From the NCBI GenBank assembly GCA_039933635.1, contig JBDTNQ010000074.1, positions 1 through 22,118 on the forward strand: a DNA stretch of 22,118 nt, read 5' to 3'. Within the stretch, counting starts at the first letter, position 1; every line of letters starts with the position of its first letter. The translations under genes were made by a program, and so were the position numbers. Of this stretch, positions 9,277-15,068 are shown in pieces. Source of the stretch: JBDTNQ01 sp039933635 (GTDB taxonomy: Bacteria > Acidobacteriota > Vicinamibacteria > Vicinamibacterales > SCN-69-37). A model generated the notes under the pieces. The model was given only the letters and a program-made list of their open reading frames with translations. It was not told the DNA's origin and made no database searches.

Positions 9277-9741
9277 TTACGCGCTCATCCGCTGCTTGTC
9301 GATCTTCCGCTGCAGCTGCACGATGCCGTAGATCAGCGCCTCGGGCCGCGGCGGGCAGCCGGGCACGTAGACGTCGATGGGCACCACCTGATCGACACCC
9401 TGCACGATGGCGTAGTTGTCGAACACGCCGCCGCAACTGGCGCACGCGCCCATCGAAATGACCCACTTGGGCTCGGGCATCTGGTCATAGATGCGCCGAA
9501 GCACCGGCGCCATCTTCCGCGACAGCCGTCCGGCAATGACCATCAGGTCAGACTGCCGCGGCGACCCGCGAAACACCTCGGCGCCGAAGCGGGCGATGTC
9601 GTAGCGGCCGCAGCTCATCGCCATCATTTCGATCGCGCAGCACGCCAATCCGAACGTGACCGGCCAGATGGCCGATCGCCGGGCCCACTGCACCATCTTC
9701 TCGACGGAGGTGGTCAGGACGGGAATTTCAATATCAGCCAT
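9277..9741 (-). CDS. nuoB: NADH-quinone oxidoreductase subunit B (NuoB), cluster N2 subunit
   Basis: This subunit carries the terminal [4Fe-4S] cluster N2, which hands electrons to quinone. It has 154 residues. The four N2 ligands are present: the tandem C34-C35 (GLACCAIEMM), C100 (MGACASCGG) and C129 (VPGCPPRPEAL). The family signature GSPRQSDLMVIAGRLSRKM lies at 59-77. ATG at 9741 is chosen because the family begins close to this point; the frame stays open much further upstream, through nuoA in another frame, and that extension is rejected. It lies 35 bp after nuoA. No strong Shine-Dalgarno is visible. In this operon N2 has no local NuoI to feed it. Confidence 0.97.
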   Translation of the reverse strand: MADIEIPVLTTSVEKMVQWARRSAIWPVTFGLACCAIEMMAMSCGRYDIARFGAEVFRGSPRQSDLMVIAGRLSRKMAPVLRRIYDQMPEPKWVISMGACASCGGVFDNYAIVQGVDQVVPIDVYVPGCPPRPEALIYGIVQLQRKIDKQRMSA

Positions 9742-9776
9742 GGTGAGAACGCCAGCGTGTCGCGGCCCCGCGGCCG

Positions 9777-10145
9777 TCAACGCGCGCGATCGCCGCTCCA
9801 GTCGAAGATGCCTTTGCGCCACACGTAGATGTAGCCCGTGACCAGCAGCAGGAAGAACGTCACAATCTGCCAGTAGCCGATGATGCCCAGATCGCGGAAC
9901 GCGATCGCCCACGGGTAGAGAAACGCGACCTCGATGTCGAACAGCAGGAAGATCATCGCCACGAGATAGAACTTGACCGATTGACGCTGCCGCGCGTCGC
10001 CCACCGGCGGCATCCCGCACTCGTACTGGGCACTCTTCTCGGGCGAGGGTCTGCTGGGGCCCAGGAACATGGACGCGGCGATGTTGGCGCCCCAAAAACC
10101 GGCCGCGAGCACGATCATGATGAGGATGGGTAGGAAACCTTCCAT
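9777..10145 (-). CDS. nuoA: NADH-quinone oxidoreductase subunit A (NuoA)
   Basis: This is a three-helix membrane subunit near the quinone site, first gene of the operon, 122 residues. Visible are the N-terminal helix (5-25), the TM1-TM2 loop with KSAQYECGMPP (37-47; the YECG cysteine is family-conserved), FLLFDIEVAFLYPWA (66-80) with the conserved acidic pair, and a last helix near 95-109. The start is ATG at 10145, preceded by GGAGA about 10 bases upstream. A longer open frame begins at 10271 but lacks family similarity before MEGFLP and would cover the predicted promoter. Confidence 0.95.
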   Translation of the reverse strand: MEGFLPILIMIVLAAGFWGANIAASMFLGPSRPSPEKSAQYECGMPPVGDARQRQSVKFYLVAMIFLLFDIEVAFLYPWAIAFRDLGIIGYWQIVTFFLLLVTGYIYVWRKGIFDWSGDRAR

Positions 10146-10165
10146 CGATCTGGGTTCTCCGGGAC

Positions 10166-10199
10166 GGTTCGCTACGCCGAGGGCGCGGTGTAACGAACC
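10166..10199 (-). promoter_or_regulatory. Inverted repeat in the nuoA leader
   Basis: On the minus strand GGTTCGTTA (10199-10191) pairs with TAGCGAACC (10174-10166): nine base pairs with one G-U, around a 16-nt loop. It lies between the predicted transcription start and the nuoA ribosome-binding region, so it would be in the leader RNA. It could be a regulatory hairpin or half-sites of a DNA-binding protein. No T-run follows, so it is not a simple terminator. Confidence 0.4.
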
Positions 10200-10219
10200 A
10201 GAAACGAGGCGCACGGCGA

Positions 10220-10242
10220 GCTTGTTCGCCGTCGGAACAAGC
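10220..10242. promoter_or_regulatory. Perfect 8+7+8 palindrome at the predicted nuo transcription start, possible operator
   Basis: GCTTGTTC (10220-10227) and GAACAAGC (10235-10242) form a perfect inverted repeat with a 7-bp centre. A second perfect repeat, ACGGCGA (10213-10219) with TCGCCGT (10226-10232), overlaps it, so the two stems exclude each other in RNA. The first sits where transcription from the predicted nuo promoter would begin, the classic place for a repressor site. The regulator is unknown. The TTGT-N11-ACAA core is one base longer than the usual Rex box spacing. Confidence 0.45.
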
Positions 10243-10246
10243 ACAG

Positions 10247-10276
10247 ATGCTAACGAACGATCATCGGCCAAGTCAA
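10247..10276 (-). promoter_or_regulatory. Candidate sigma70-type promoter of the nuo operon
   Basis: The minus strand has TTGACT (10276-10271, 5/6 to TTGACA), an 18-bp spacer, and TAGCAT (10252-10247, 4/6 to TATAAT). Transcription would start near 10240, about 95 bases before the nuoA ATG. It is the best-placed promoter-like pair I found in the divergent region between nuoA and the plus-strand glycosyltransferase, but the -10 match is modest. Confidence 0.4.
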
Positions 10277-10320
10277 TGCGAGAGGGGGCCTTGCCGCACG
10301 ACGGTTACACTGTTCCGGTC

Positions 10321-11670
10321 ATGCGTCTGGCGTGGTTCAGTCCCTGGACGCCGCAAGCGAGCGGCGTCGCCGGCATCTCGACGGTCGTCGTGGACAAATT
10401 GGCGTCCAGCGGGCACGCGATCGACATCTTCGTCGACGACCGCGCGGTAGCGACCGGCCGGAGCTCGGCGGACGCGCCCCAGCCGGGCCGCGTCCGCGTC
10501 CAGTCGGCTCACGATTTCGTGTGGCGCCAGGCTCGGGGACAGTTCGATCTCACCGTCTACCAACTCGGTAACTCCCGACTCCACCACTACATCTGGCCGT
10601 ACCTCTTCCAGTTTCCCGGTCTCGCGGTCCTGCACGACGCCCGCCTGCACCACGCGCGGGCAGGGGCGCTGCTCTCGACGCAGCGCGCGGACGAGTACCG
10701 CGCGGAGTTCGCCTTCAACCACCCCGGTGCAGCGCGCGCGGCCGAGCTCGCGGTACCGGGATTCGACGGCGCCTACTACTATCTGTGGCCGATGACGCCC
10801 GCGATCGTCGCGGCGTCACGGCTCACGGCGGTGCACACGAAGGGCGGCGCGCACGATCTGTCCGAGGCGTGGCCGGAGGCGGCCATCGAATACGTGGCGC
10901 TCGGCCAGGACCCGCTGCCAGCCTTGTCACCCAAGGAGCGCCGCACCGTTCGTGCGGCGCTCGGATTCGAGGACGTCGACGTCGTCTTCGGGGCGTTCGG
11001 CGCGCTGACCGCCGACAAACGGCTGCCCCAAATCATCAGCGCGTTCGCCCAGGTCCTTCGGATCGCGCCGACGGCGCGGCTCGTGCTCGCCGGCGCCGCC
11101 GATCCCACCGTGGATCTCGACCGGCTCGCGCTGGATTTCGGCGTCACCGGCGCCGTCGTCCGCTGTGGCGTCCTCGACGATCGGGCGTTCGATCGGACAA
11201 TTGCCGCGGTGGACGTCAGCCTCAACCTGCGCTGGCCCACCGCGGTTGAGACGTCAGGACCGTGGGTTCGCGCGATCTCGGCCGGGTTGCCCACGGTCAC
11301 CATCGCGCTGGCGCATCAGGCCGGCGTGCCCGCGCTCGACCCGCGCGACTGGAGCGTCACGCCGTTCGGCGCCGATCCGGCGACGATTGCCATCGACATC
11401 GTGGACGAGGATCACTCGCTGGGGCTCGCCATGCGACGGCTGGCCCTGGATTCGGCGCTCCGCGCGTCGCTCGGTCTCGCCGGGCGGCGCTACTGGGAGG
11501 CCGAACACACGGTCGCGCGAATGGTCGCGGACTACGAGCGCGTGCTCGCCCGCGCGCTCACGATGCCGGCACCGACGGATGAGCTTCCCGCGCACCTGCG
11601 TCCCGATCCGACAGAGCACCTGCGTCGGACGCTCGCGGCGGTTCCCGAGGTCTCATGCGCATTACGTTGA
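10321..11670 (+). CDS. Glycosyltransferase, GT4-like
   Basis: This is a predicted cytosolic or membrane-associated sugar transferase of 449 residues with the two-lobed GT-B layout. The N-terminal lobe opens with MRLAWFSPWTPQASGVAGIS (1-20), the donor or acceptor-side glycine-rich loop of GT4-type enzymes; the C-terminal lobe has VVFGAFGALTADKRLPQIISAF (221-242), ARLVLAGA (252-259) and LRWPTAVETSGPWVRAISAGLPTV (303-326), which resembles the GT4 nucleotide-sugar site region. ATG at 10321 starts the conserved part; the frame is open further upstream (to 10069, over nuoA) but that stretch is not family-like. No Shine-Dalgarno is seen, and a weak -10-like TACACT (10306-10311) lies close, so a near-leaderless transcript is possible. 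The end overlaps thiS by 16 bp. Donor, acceptor and product are unknown. Confidence 0.8.
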   Translation: MRLAWFSPWTPQASGVAGISTVVVDKLASSGHAIDIFVDDRAVATGRSSADAPQPGRVRVQSAHDFVWRQARGQFDLTVYQLGNSRLHHYIWPYLFQFPGLAVLHDARLHHARAGALLSTQRADEYRAEFAFNHPGAARAAELAVPGFDGAYYYLWPMTPAIVAASRLTAVHTKGGAHDLSEAWPEAAIEYVALGQDPLPALSPKERRTVRAALGFEDVDVVFGAFGALTADKRLPQIISAFAQVLRIAPTARLVLAGAADPTVDLDRLALDFGVTGAVVRCGVLDDRAFDRTIAAVDVSLNLRWPTAVETSGPWVRAISAGLPTVTIALAHQAGVPALDPRDWSVTPFGADPATIAIDIVDEDHSLGLAMRRLALDSALRASLGLAGRRYWEAEHTVARMVADYERVLARALTMPAPTDELPAHLRPDPTEHLRRTLAAVPEVSCALR

Positions 11671-11858
11671 ACGGCGACCCTGCCGAATTCCCCGAGGCAC
11701 TCTCAGTGCAGGCGCTGCTCGATCGTCTGGGCATCGACGGTCGCATGGTGGCCGTCGAACACAACCTCGTCGTCGTACGCCGCGCGAACTACGCGACGAC
11801 GATGATCGAGGAAGGCGCGGAAGTGGAGATCGTGAACTTCGTGGGCGGCGGCAGCTAG
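11655..11858 (+). CDS. thiS: Thiamine biosynthesis sulfur-carrier protein ThiS
   Basis: This is a 67-residue ubiquitin-like sulfur carrier. In the pathway its C-terminal glycine is adenylated by ThiF and turned into a thiocarboxylate, which gives sulfur to the ThiG thiazole synthase. Visible: MRITLNGDP start, SVQALLDRLGIDGRMVAVEHNLVVV middle, and the EEGAEVEIVNFVGGG ending. A serine follows the last Gly (GGGS), so the Gly-Gly is not the exact terminus. ATG at 11655 lies inside the glycosyltransferase gene (16-bp overlap), suggesting coupled translation. thiG is about 6.7 kb away on the other strand; thiF and thiH are not in the window. Confidence 0.9.
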   Translation: MRITLNGDPAEFPEALSVQALLDRLGIDGRMVAVEHNLVVVRRANYATTMIEEGAEVEIVNFVGGGS

Positions 11859-11861
11859 GGG

Positions 11862-12725
11862 TTAGATCGGCGACAGTCGCGTCGTCTTGGCGACATACCG
11901 CGCGAGCGCGTCCTGCCAGGTCGGCATCTCGACACCAGCGGCCAGCAGTTTCGCGTTGGAGAGCGCGGCGAACAGGGGCCGGTTCGCCAGCAGGCCGGCG
12001 TCAGCCATTCGAATTTCCTCGATGGGCGCGGCGGGCGTGCCGACGAGCTCCGCGAGTTCGCGCGCGAGCGCGGCCCAGTTGGTCCAGCCGCTATTTACGC
12101 AGTGATACAGCCCAAACGGCGCCTCCCGTTCGAGCAGGCTCATCGTCGCGACGATCACGTCGTCCACGAAGCTCGGGGAGACCGTGCGATCGACGAACGC
12201 TCTGACCGTGGCGCCCTGGCGCAGGTTCGCCAGGATCTTGTCCACGCTGCTGTGCGCCTTCGCGCCGCCGAACAGGCTCTCGACGCGCAGGACATAGTGT
12301 CGAGGCGTGTCCATCGCCAGCCACTCCCCCAGGAGCTTCGACGAAGCGTAGGTGCCGCGCGGGTTGACCGGATCGGATTCCGTATACGGCCGATCGGTCT
12401 TGCCGTCGAAGACGAAATCGGTGCTGTAGTGCACGAGCACCGCGTTCAGGTCGTCGGCGGCGCGGGCGAGCGCGCGCACGGCCATCGCGTTCACCTGCAG
12501 CGCCTGCAGCGGCTCCTGCTCGGACTTGTCGACGTTCGTGTACGCGGAGCAGTTGAGAATGACCCGGGGCGCCACACGCGCCACCAGGGCACGCACCGCT
12601 TCCAGGCTCGTCACGTCCAGTTCTGATCGCGTGACCGCCACCACCCGCTCGCGTCCGCCGAGCGCGCTCGTCATCGCTTCACCCAGCTGCCCACCCGCAC
12701 CGACAATCAGCATCGGTCCCATCAT
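11862..12725 (-). CDS. rfbD: RmlD-like dTDP-4-dehydrorhamnose reductase (SDR family)
   Basis: This is a 287-residue extended SDR enzyme resembling RmlD/RfbD, which reduces dTDP-4-keto-6-deoxy-L-sugar to dTDP-L-rhamnose with NAD(P)H. Visible: nucleotide-binding LIVGAGGQLGEAM (6-18), ILNCSAYTNVDKSEQEP (56-72), the STDFVFDG strand (101-108), and the catalytic YxxxK (Y126-K130). The usual RTSWVYG reads RVESLFG (147-153), so a related deoxysugar reductase is possible. The start ATG (12725) overlaps the aminotransferase stop by 4 bp (ATGA). A second ATG follows at once (12722). The end faces thiS with a 3-bp gap. rmlA, rmlB and rmlC are not in the window. Confidence 0.8.
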   Translation of the reverse strand: MMGPMLIVGAGGQLGEAMTSALGGRERVVAVTRSELDVTSLEAVRALVARVAPRVILNCSAYTNVDKSEQEPLQALQVNAMAVRALARAADDLNAVLVHYSTDFVFDGKTDRPYTESDPVNPRGTYASSKLLGEWLAMDTPRHYVLRVESLFGGAKAHSSVDKILANLRQGATVRAFVDRTVSPSFVDDVIVATMSLLEREAPFGLYHCVNSGWTNWAALARELAELVGTPAAPIEEIRMADAGLLANRPLFAALSNAKLLAAGVEMPTWQDALARYVAKTTRLSPI

Positions 12726-13867
12726 CGGCCCCGTCCATAGAACGCCGCCATTACGTCGACGACCCGTTGCTGTTGATCACTGGTCAACTCTCCGTAGATG
12801 GGAATCGCGAGTGACGACGCCGCGGCCCGATCGGCAATCGGAAACGCCTGCGTGGACGACGGCACCGTGGCAAAGCACGATTGCCGATGAAAGGGAATCG
12901 GATAGTAGATCTCGGTCCCGATGCCGTGCGACGTCATGTGCGCGCGCAACGCGTCGCGCTTCGGCGCACGCACCACGAACTGGTTGTAGATGTGCGTGTA
13001 GCCCGCGGGCTCGACCGGCAACTCGATGAGGCGCGTCAGGCTCGCGGCGTCGAACAGCGAGCGGTAGCGATCGGCATTCCGGCGACGCGCGTCGGACCAG
13101 GCGACGAGGTGTGGCGCCTTCACGCGCAAGACCGCCGCCTGAAGGGCGTCGATGCGAAAGTTGCCACCGATGCGTTCATGGACGTATTTGGGCTCGGCGC
13201 CGTGATTGCGCAGCAAGCGCAGTTCGCGAGCCAGATGCGCGTCGTTCGTCGTGGCGAGTCCCGCATCGCCGAACGCCCCGAGGTTCTTCGACGGAAAGAA
13301 CGAGAAACAGCCGATGGCGCCGAATCCGCCAAGAATGCGGCCGTGGTAGCGGGCCCCGATCGCCTGTGCGACGTCTTCGACGACCGGCACGCCCGCGCGT
13401 TTCGCGGTGGCCAGGATCGGGTCCAGGTCCGCGGACAGTCCGTAGAGGTGCACCGGCAAGATGGCGCGCGTCCGAGGCGACAACGCGCGCTCCACCGCAG
13501 TGGGGTCGAGATTGAACGTGACCGGATCGATGTCCACGAACACCGGCGTCGCACCGAGCCGGCTCACGGTACCCGCGGTGGCGAAGAAGGAGTAGGTCGG
13601 GGTGATGACCTCGTCGCCGGGGCCAACGCCGAGCGCCATCAGCGCCACGAGGAGCGCGTCGGTGCCCGACGACAGCCCGATCGCGTGCTCCACTTCGAGC
13701 ATCGCGGCGAGCTCCTGCTCGAGGGCGTCGACCTCGGGTCCGAGAATGAAACGCTGGCTGTCCGCGACGCGCGTCAACGCGTCCAGGATCGCCGGCCGGA
13801 TCGGCCGGTACTGGGCCTGCAGATCCAGAAGCGGAACCGCAGGTCCCGCCAGATCGCGGGGGGTCAT
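12722..13867 (-). CDS. DegT/DnrJ/EryC1-type PLP sugar aminotransferase
   Basis: This is a 381-residue PLP enzyme expected to add an amino group to a keto-sugar nucleotide. Motifs: PLLDLQAQYRPIR (12-24), GLSSGTDALLVALMALGVGPGDEVI (64-88), TPTYSFFATAGTV (89-101), VVEDVAQAIGA with the PLP-N1 aspartate D165, and FSFFPSKNLGAFGDAG with the Schiff-base lysine K194. RNHGAEPKYVHERIGGNFRIDALQAA (220-245) and EIYYPIPFHRQ (319-329) are typical of the family members that act on dTDP- or UDP-linked keto sugars (WecE, FdtB, WlbC/PglE-like); which substrate cannot be told. The gene comes 12 bp after the small unknown gene and overlaps the RmlD-like gene, so they are probably made together. Confidence 0.88.
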   Translation of the reverse strand: MTPRDLAGPAVPLLDLQAQYRPIRPAILDALTRVADSQRFILGPEVDALEQELAAMLEVEHAIGLSSGTDALLVALMALGVGPGDEVITPTYSFFATAGTVSRLGATPVFVDIDPVTFNLDPTAVERALSPRTRAILPVHLYGLSADLDPILATAKRAGVPVVEDVAQAIGARYHGRILGGFGAIGCFSFFPSKNLGAFGDAGLATTNDAHLARELRLLRNHGAEPKYVHERIGGNFRIDALQAAVLRVKAPHLVAWSDARRRNADRYRSLFDAASLTRLIELPVEPAGYTHIYNQFVVRAPKRDALRAHMTSHGIGTEIYYPIPFHRQSCFATVPSSTQAFPIADRAAASSLAIPIYGELTSDQQQRVVDVMAAFYGRGR

Positions 13868-13879
13868 GCTATCGATCGG

Positions 13880-14434
13880 CTACTGCGACACGAGACGCGG
13901 ATCGCCCCAGAGCGCGAAGTCGCCGTTGCGGTCGTCGCGCGGCGGCCGGCCCGGCCCGCTGGAGTTGGTGTTGAAGAAGAGGCTGACCTTCTCTCCCGAG
14001 TACTCGGAGAGATCGAGCGTCATGTCACGCCACTTGCGATCGTCCGTGTTCCCGAACGGATTCACGGTCACGTTCATGATCTCCTCGGGCGGGCCGCCGG
14101 CGCCGAGCAACACGCGGAACAGCACGCCGTCGCCCTGCATCGTCCATCCTTCTTCCTTGATGCCGAGGCTGAACTTCAGGGCGCCCTTCTCGGGCACCGT
14201 CACTTCGTACACAAGACGGCTCGGCCCCTTGGCAAAAATCGCCGGCATGGTCCGGTCGCCAAGCTTGGCCTGGACGACTTCGAACGTCTCTGGATTGGGG
14301 CGCTTGTCCGTGGCGTTCGCGAATTGATCCACCAGCTTCACGGCCACGCTTTCCGAGTTGCCGGAACGCAGGAACCACCACCCCGCCAGCACCACCACCA
14401 CCACGCCTATCAGCAGCCAGACCGATCGTTTCAT
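13880..14434 (-). CDS. Small membrane-anchored protein of unknown function
   Basis: I do not recognise a family. The 184-residue product has a single N-terminal membrane helix (about residues 5-22, VWLLIGVVVVVLAGWWFL) after MKR, with no lipobox or clear cleavage site, so it is probably anchored with the rest in the periplasm. The soluble part (about 30-184) alternates short hydrophobic strands (LVYEVTVPEKGALKFSLGI, GVLFRVLLG, EKVSLFFNTNS) with Gly/Pro turns, as expected for a beta-sandwich of the carbohydrate-binding or jelly-roll kind; that is inference. ATG at 14434 is 8 bp after smpB. A perfect TATAAT lies 7 bases before the ATG, so it may have its own leaderless promoter. It precedes the aminotransferase by 12 bp. 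Confidence 0.7.
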   Translation of the reverse strand: MKRSVWLLIGVVVVVLAGWWFLRSGNSESVAVKLVDQFANATDKRPNPETFEVVQAKLGDRTMPAIFAKGPSRLVYEVTVPEKGALKFSLGIKEEGWTMQGDGVLFRVLLGAGGPPEEIMNVTVNPFGNTDDRKWRDMTLDLSEYSGEKVSLFFNTNSSGPGRPPRDDRNGDFALWGDPRLVSQ

Positions 14435-14441
14435 GTGCGGA

Positions 14442-14447
14442 ATTATA
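14442..14447 (-). promoter_or_regulatory. Consensus -10 hexamer seven bases before a start codon
   Basis: TATAAT reads on the minus strand at 14447-14442, overlapping the smpB stop codon, and is followed by seven bases and the ATG of the membrane-anchored unknown gene. If used, transcription would start at or next to the A of the ATG, giving a leaderless mRNA. I see no good -35 element 16-18 bp upstream, so it may be chance. Confidence 0.35.
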
Positions 14448-14910
14448 CCCGGCGGCCCTTGATTGCCGCTCGGGTTTCGCGGTCGGCTTCGCGTTTGCGA
14501 ATGGTCTCGCGTTTGTCCACGGTGTTCTTGCCCTTCGCGAGGGCGATGGCAACCTTGACGCGACCCTTCTTGAGGTACATCCGCACCGGGACGATCGTCA
14601 GTCCCTTCTCGGTGGTCTTGCCCAGCAGCTTGTTCAGTTCCTCACGCCGCAGCAGCAGCTTGCGACGCCGCGTCGGGTCGTGCACGTTGTACCCGTCGTG
14701 GCTGTACTGCCCGACGTGCATGCCCAGCAGGTACGCTTCGCCGTTCTCGAGCTTGCAATAGCTCTCGCGCAGGTTCACGCGTCCTTCGCGGATCGCCTTC
14801 ACCTCCGTCCCCTGGAGCACGACCCCCGCCTCGAAGGTCTCGAGCAGATGGTAGTCATGCCCCGCCTTGCGATTGTCCGAGATCAGTTCTTCGGCCTGGG
14901 GCTTCGACAT
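14443..14910 (-). CDS. smpB: SsrA-binding protein SmpB
   Basis: This protein binds tmRNA and brings it to stalled ribosomes for trans-translation. It has 155 residues, the usual length. Signatures: NRKAGHDYHLLETFEAGVVLQGTEVKAIREGRVNL (13-47), the conserved acidic/aromatic surface, HDGYNVHDPTRRRKLLLRREEL (71-92), and VPVRMYLKKGRVKVAIALAKGK (107-128). The basic C-terminal tail KREADRETRAAIKGRRV should fold in the mRNA channel. ATG at 14910 fits the family start; an in-frame ATG at 14940 would add ten residues. The open frame continues far upstream only because of base composition. No tmRNA gene (ssrA) was seen nearby. It is a housekeeping gene set among sugar genes. Confidence 0.96.
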   Translation of the reverse strand: MSKPQAEELISDNRKAGHDYHLLETFEAGVVLQGTEVKAIREGRVNLRESYCKLENGEAYLLGMHVGQYSHDGYNVHDPTRRRKLLLRREELNKLLGKTTEKGLTIVPVRMYLKKGRVKVAIALAKGKNTVDKRETIRKREADRETRAAIKGRRV

Positions 14911-14947
14911 GCTGAACAGACATCTTACCGGGAAGCCCATTGCCGAC

Positions 14948-14987
14948 GCCCGATCACGTGATGGTTCGATGATCCGAGGGTCCGATG
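14948..14987. repeat. Degenerate 8-bp periodic repeat, five units
   Basis: The 158-bp spacer between smpB and the WecA-like gene (14911-15068) holds no gene. Within it five successive octamers resemble one another: gcccgatc, acgtgatg, gttcgatg, atccgagg, gtccgatg, roughly GTCCGATG. A 10-bp palindrome ATCACGTGAT (14953-14962) falls inside. Related CCGATC words continue to about 15025. It could be the decayed remains of a short tandem repeat. Confidence 0.4.
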
Positions 14988-15068
14988 TGCCGTTGGCTCG
15001 ATAGCAGGATCCGATCGTCCACGACCCGCTGCAATACCCCGATATGCAATGAGCCGATGCCCCGACGT

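Noticed and set aside
10220..10242. LexA or Rex box
   Set aside because: The half-sites are GTTC-N7-GAAC in the opposite order to Gram-positive LexA (GAAC-N4-GTTC) and not the direct repeat used in alphaproteobacteria; the TTGT/ACAA spacing is 11, not the 10 usual for Rex.
10306..10311. TACACT as a firm -10 box for the glycosyltransferase gene
   Set aside because: It matches 4 of 6 positions with no -35 element at the right distance, so it is mentioned with the gene but not listed as a promoter.
12881..14761. 626-codon open frame on the plus strand opposite the aminotransferase, the unknown gene and smpB
   Set aside because: It runs through three minus-strand genes with clear family motifs or structure; its own translation is basic and unstructured.
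14911..15068. tmRNA gene next to smpB
   Set aside because: No alanine-tRNA-like ends (GGGG...ACCA type acceptor, TTCGA loop) or tag reading frame could be seen in the spacer.
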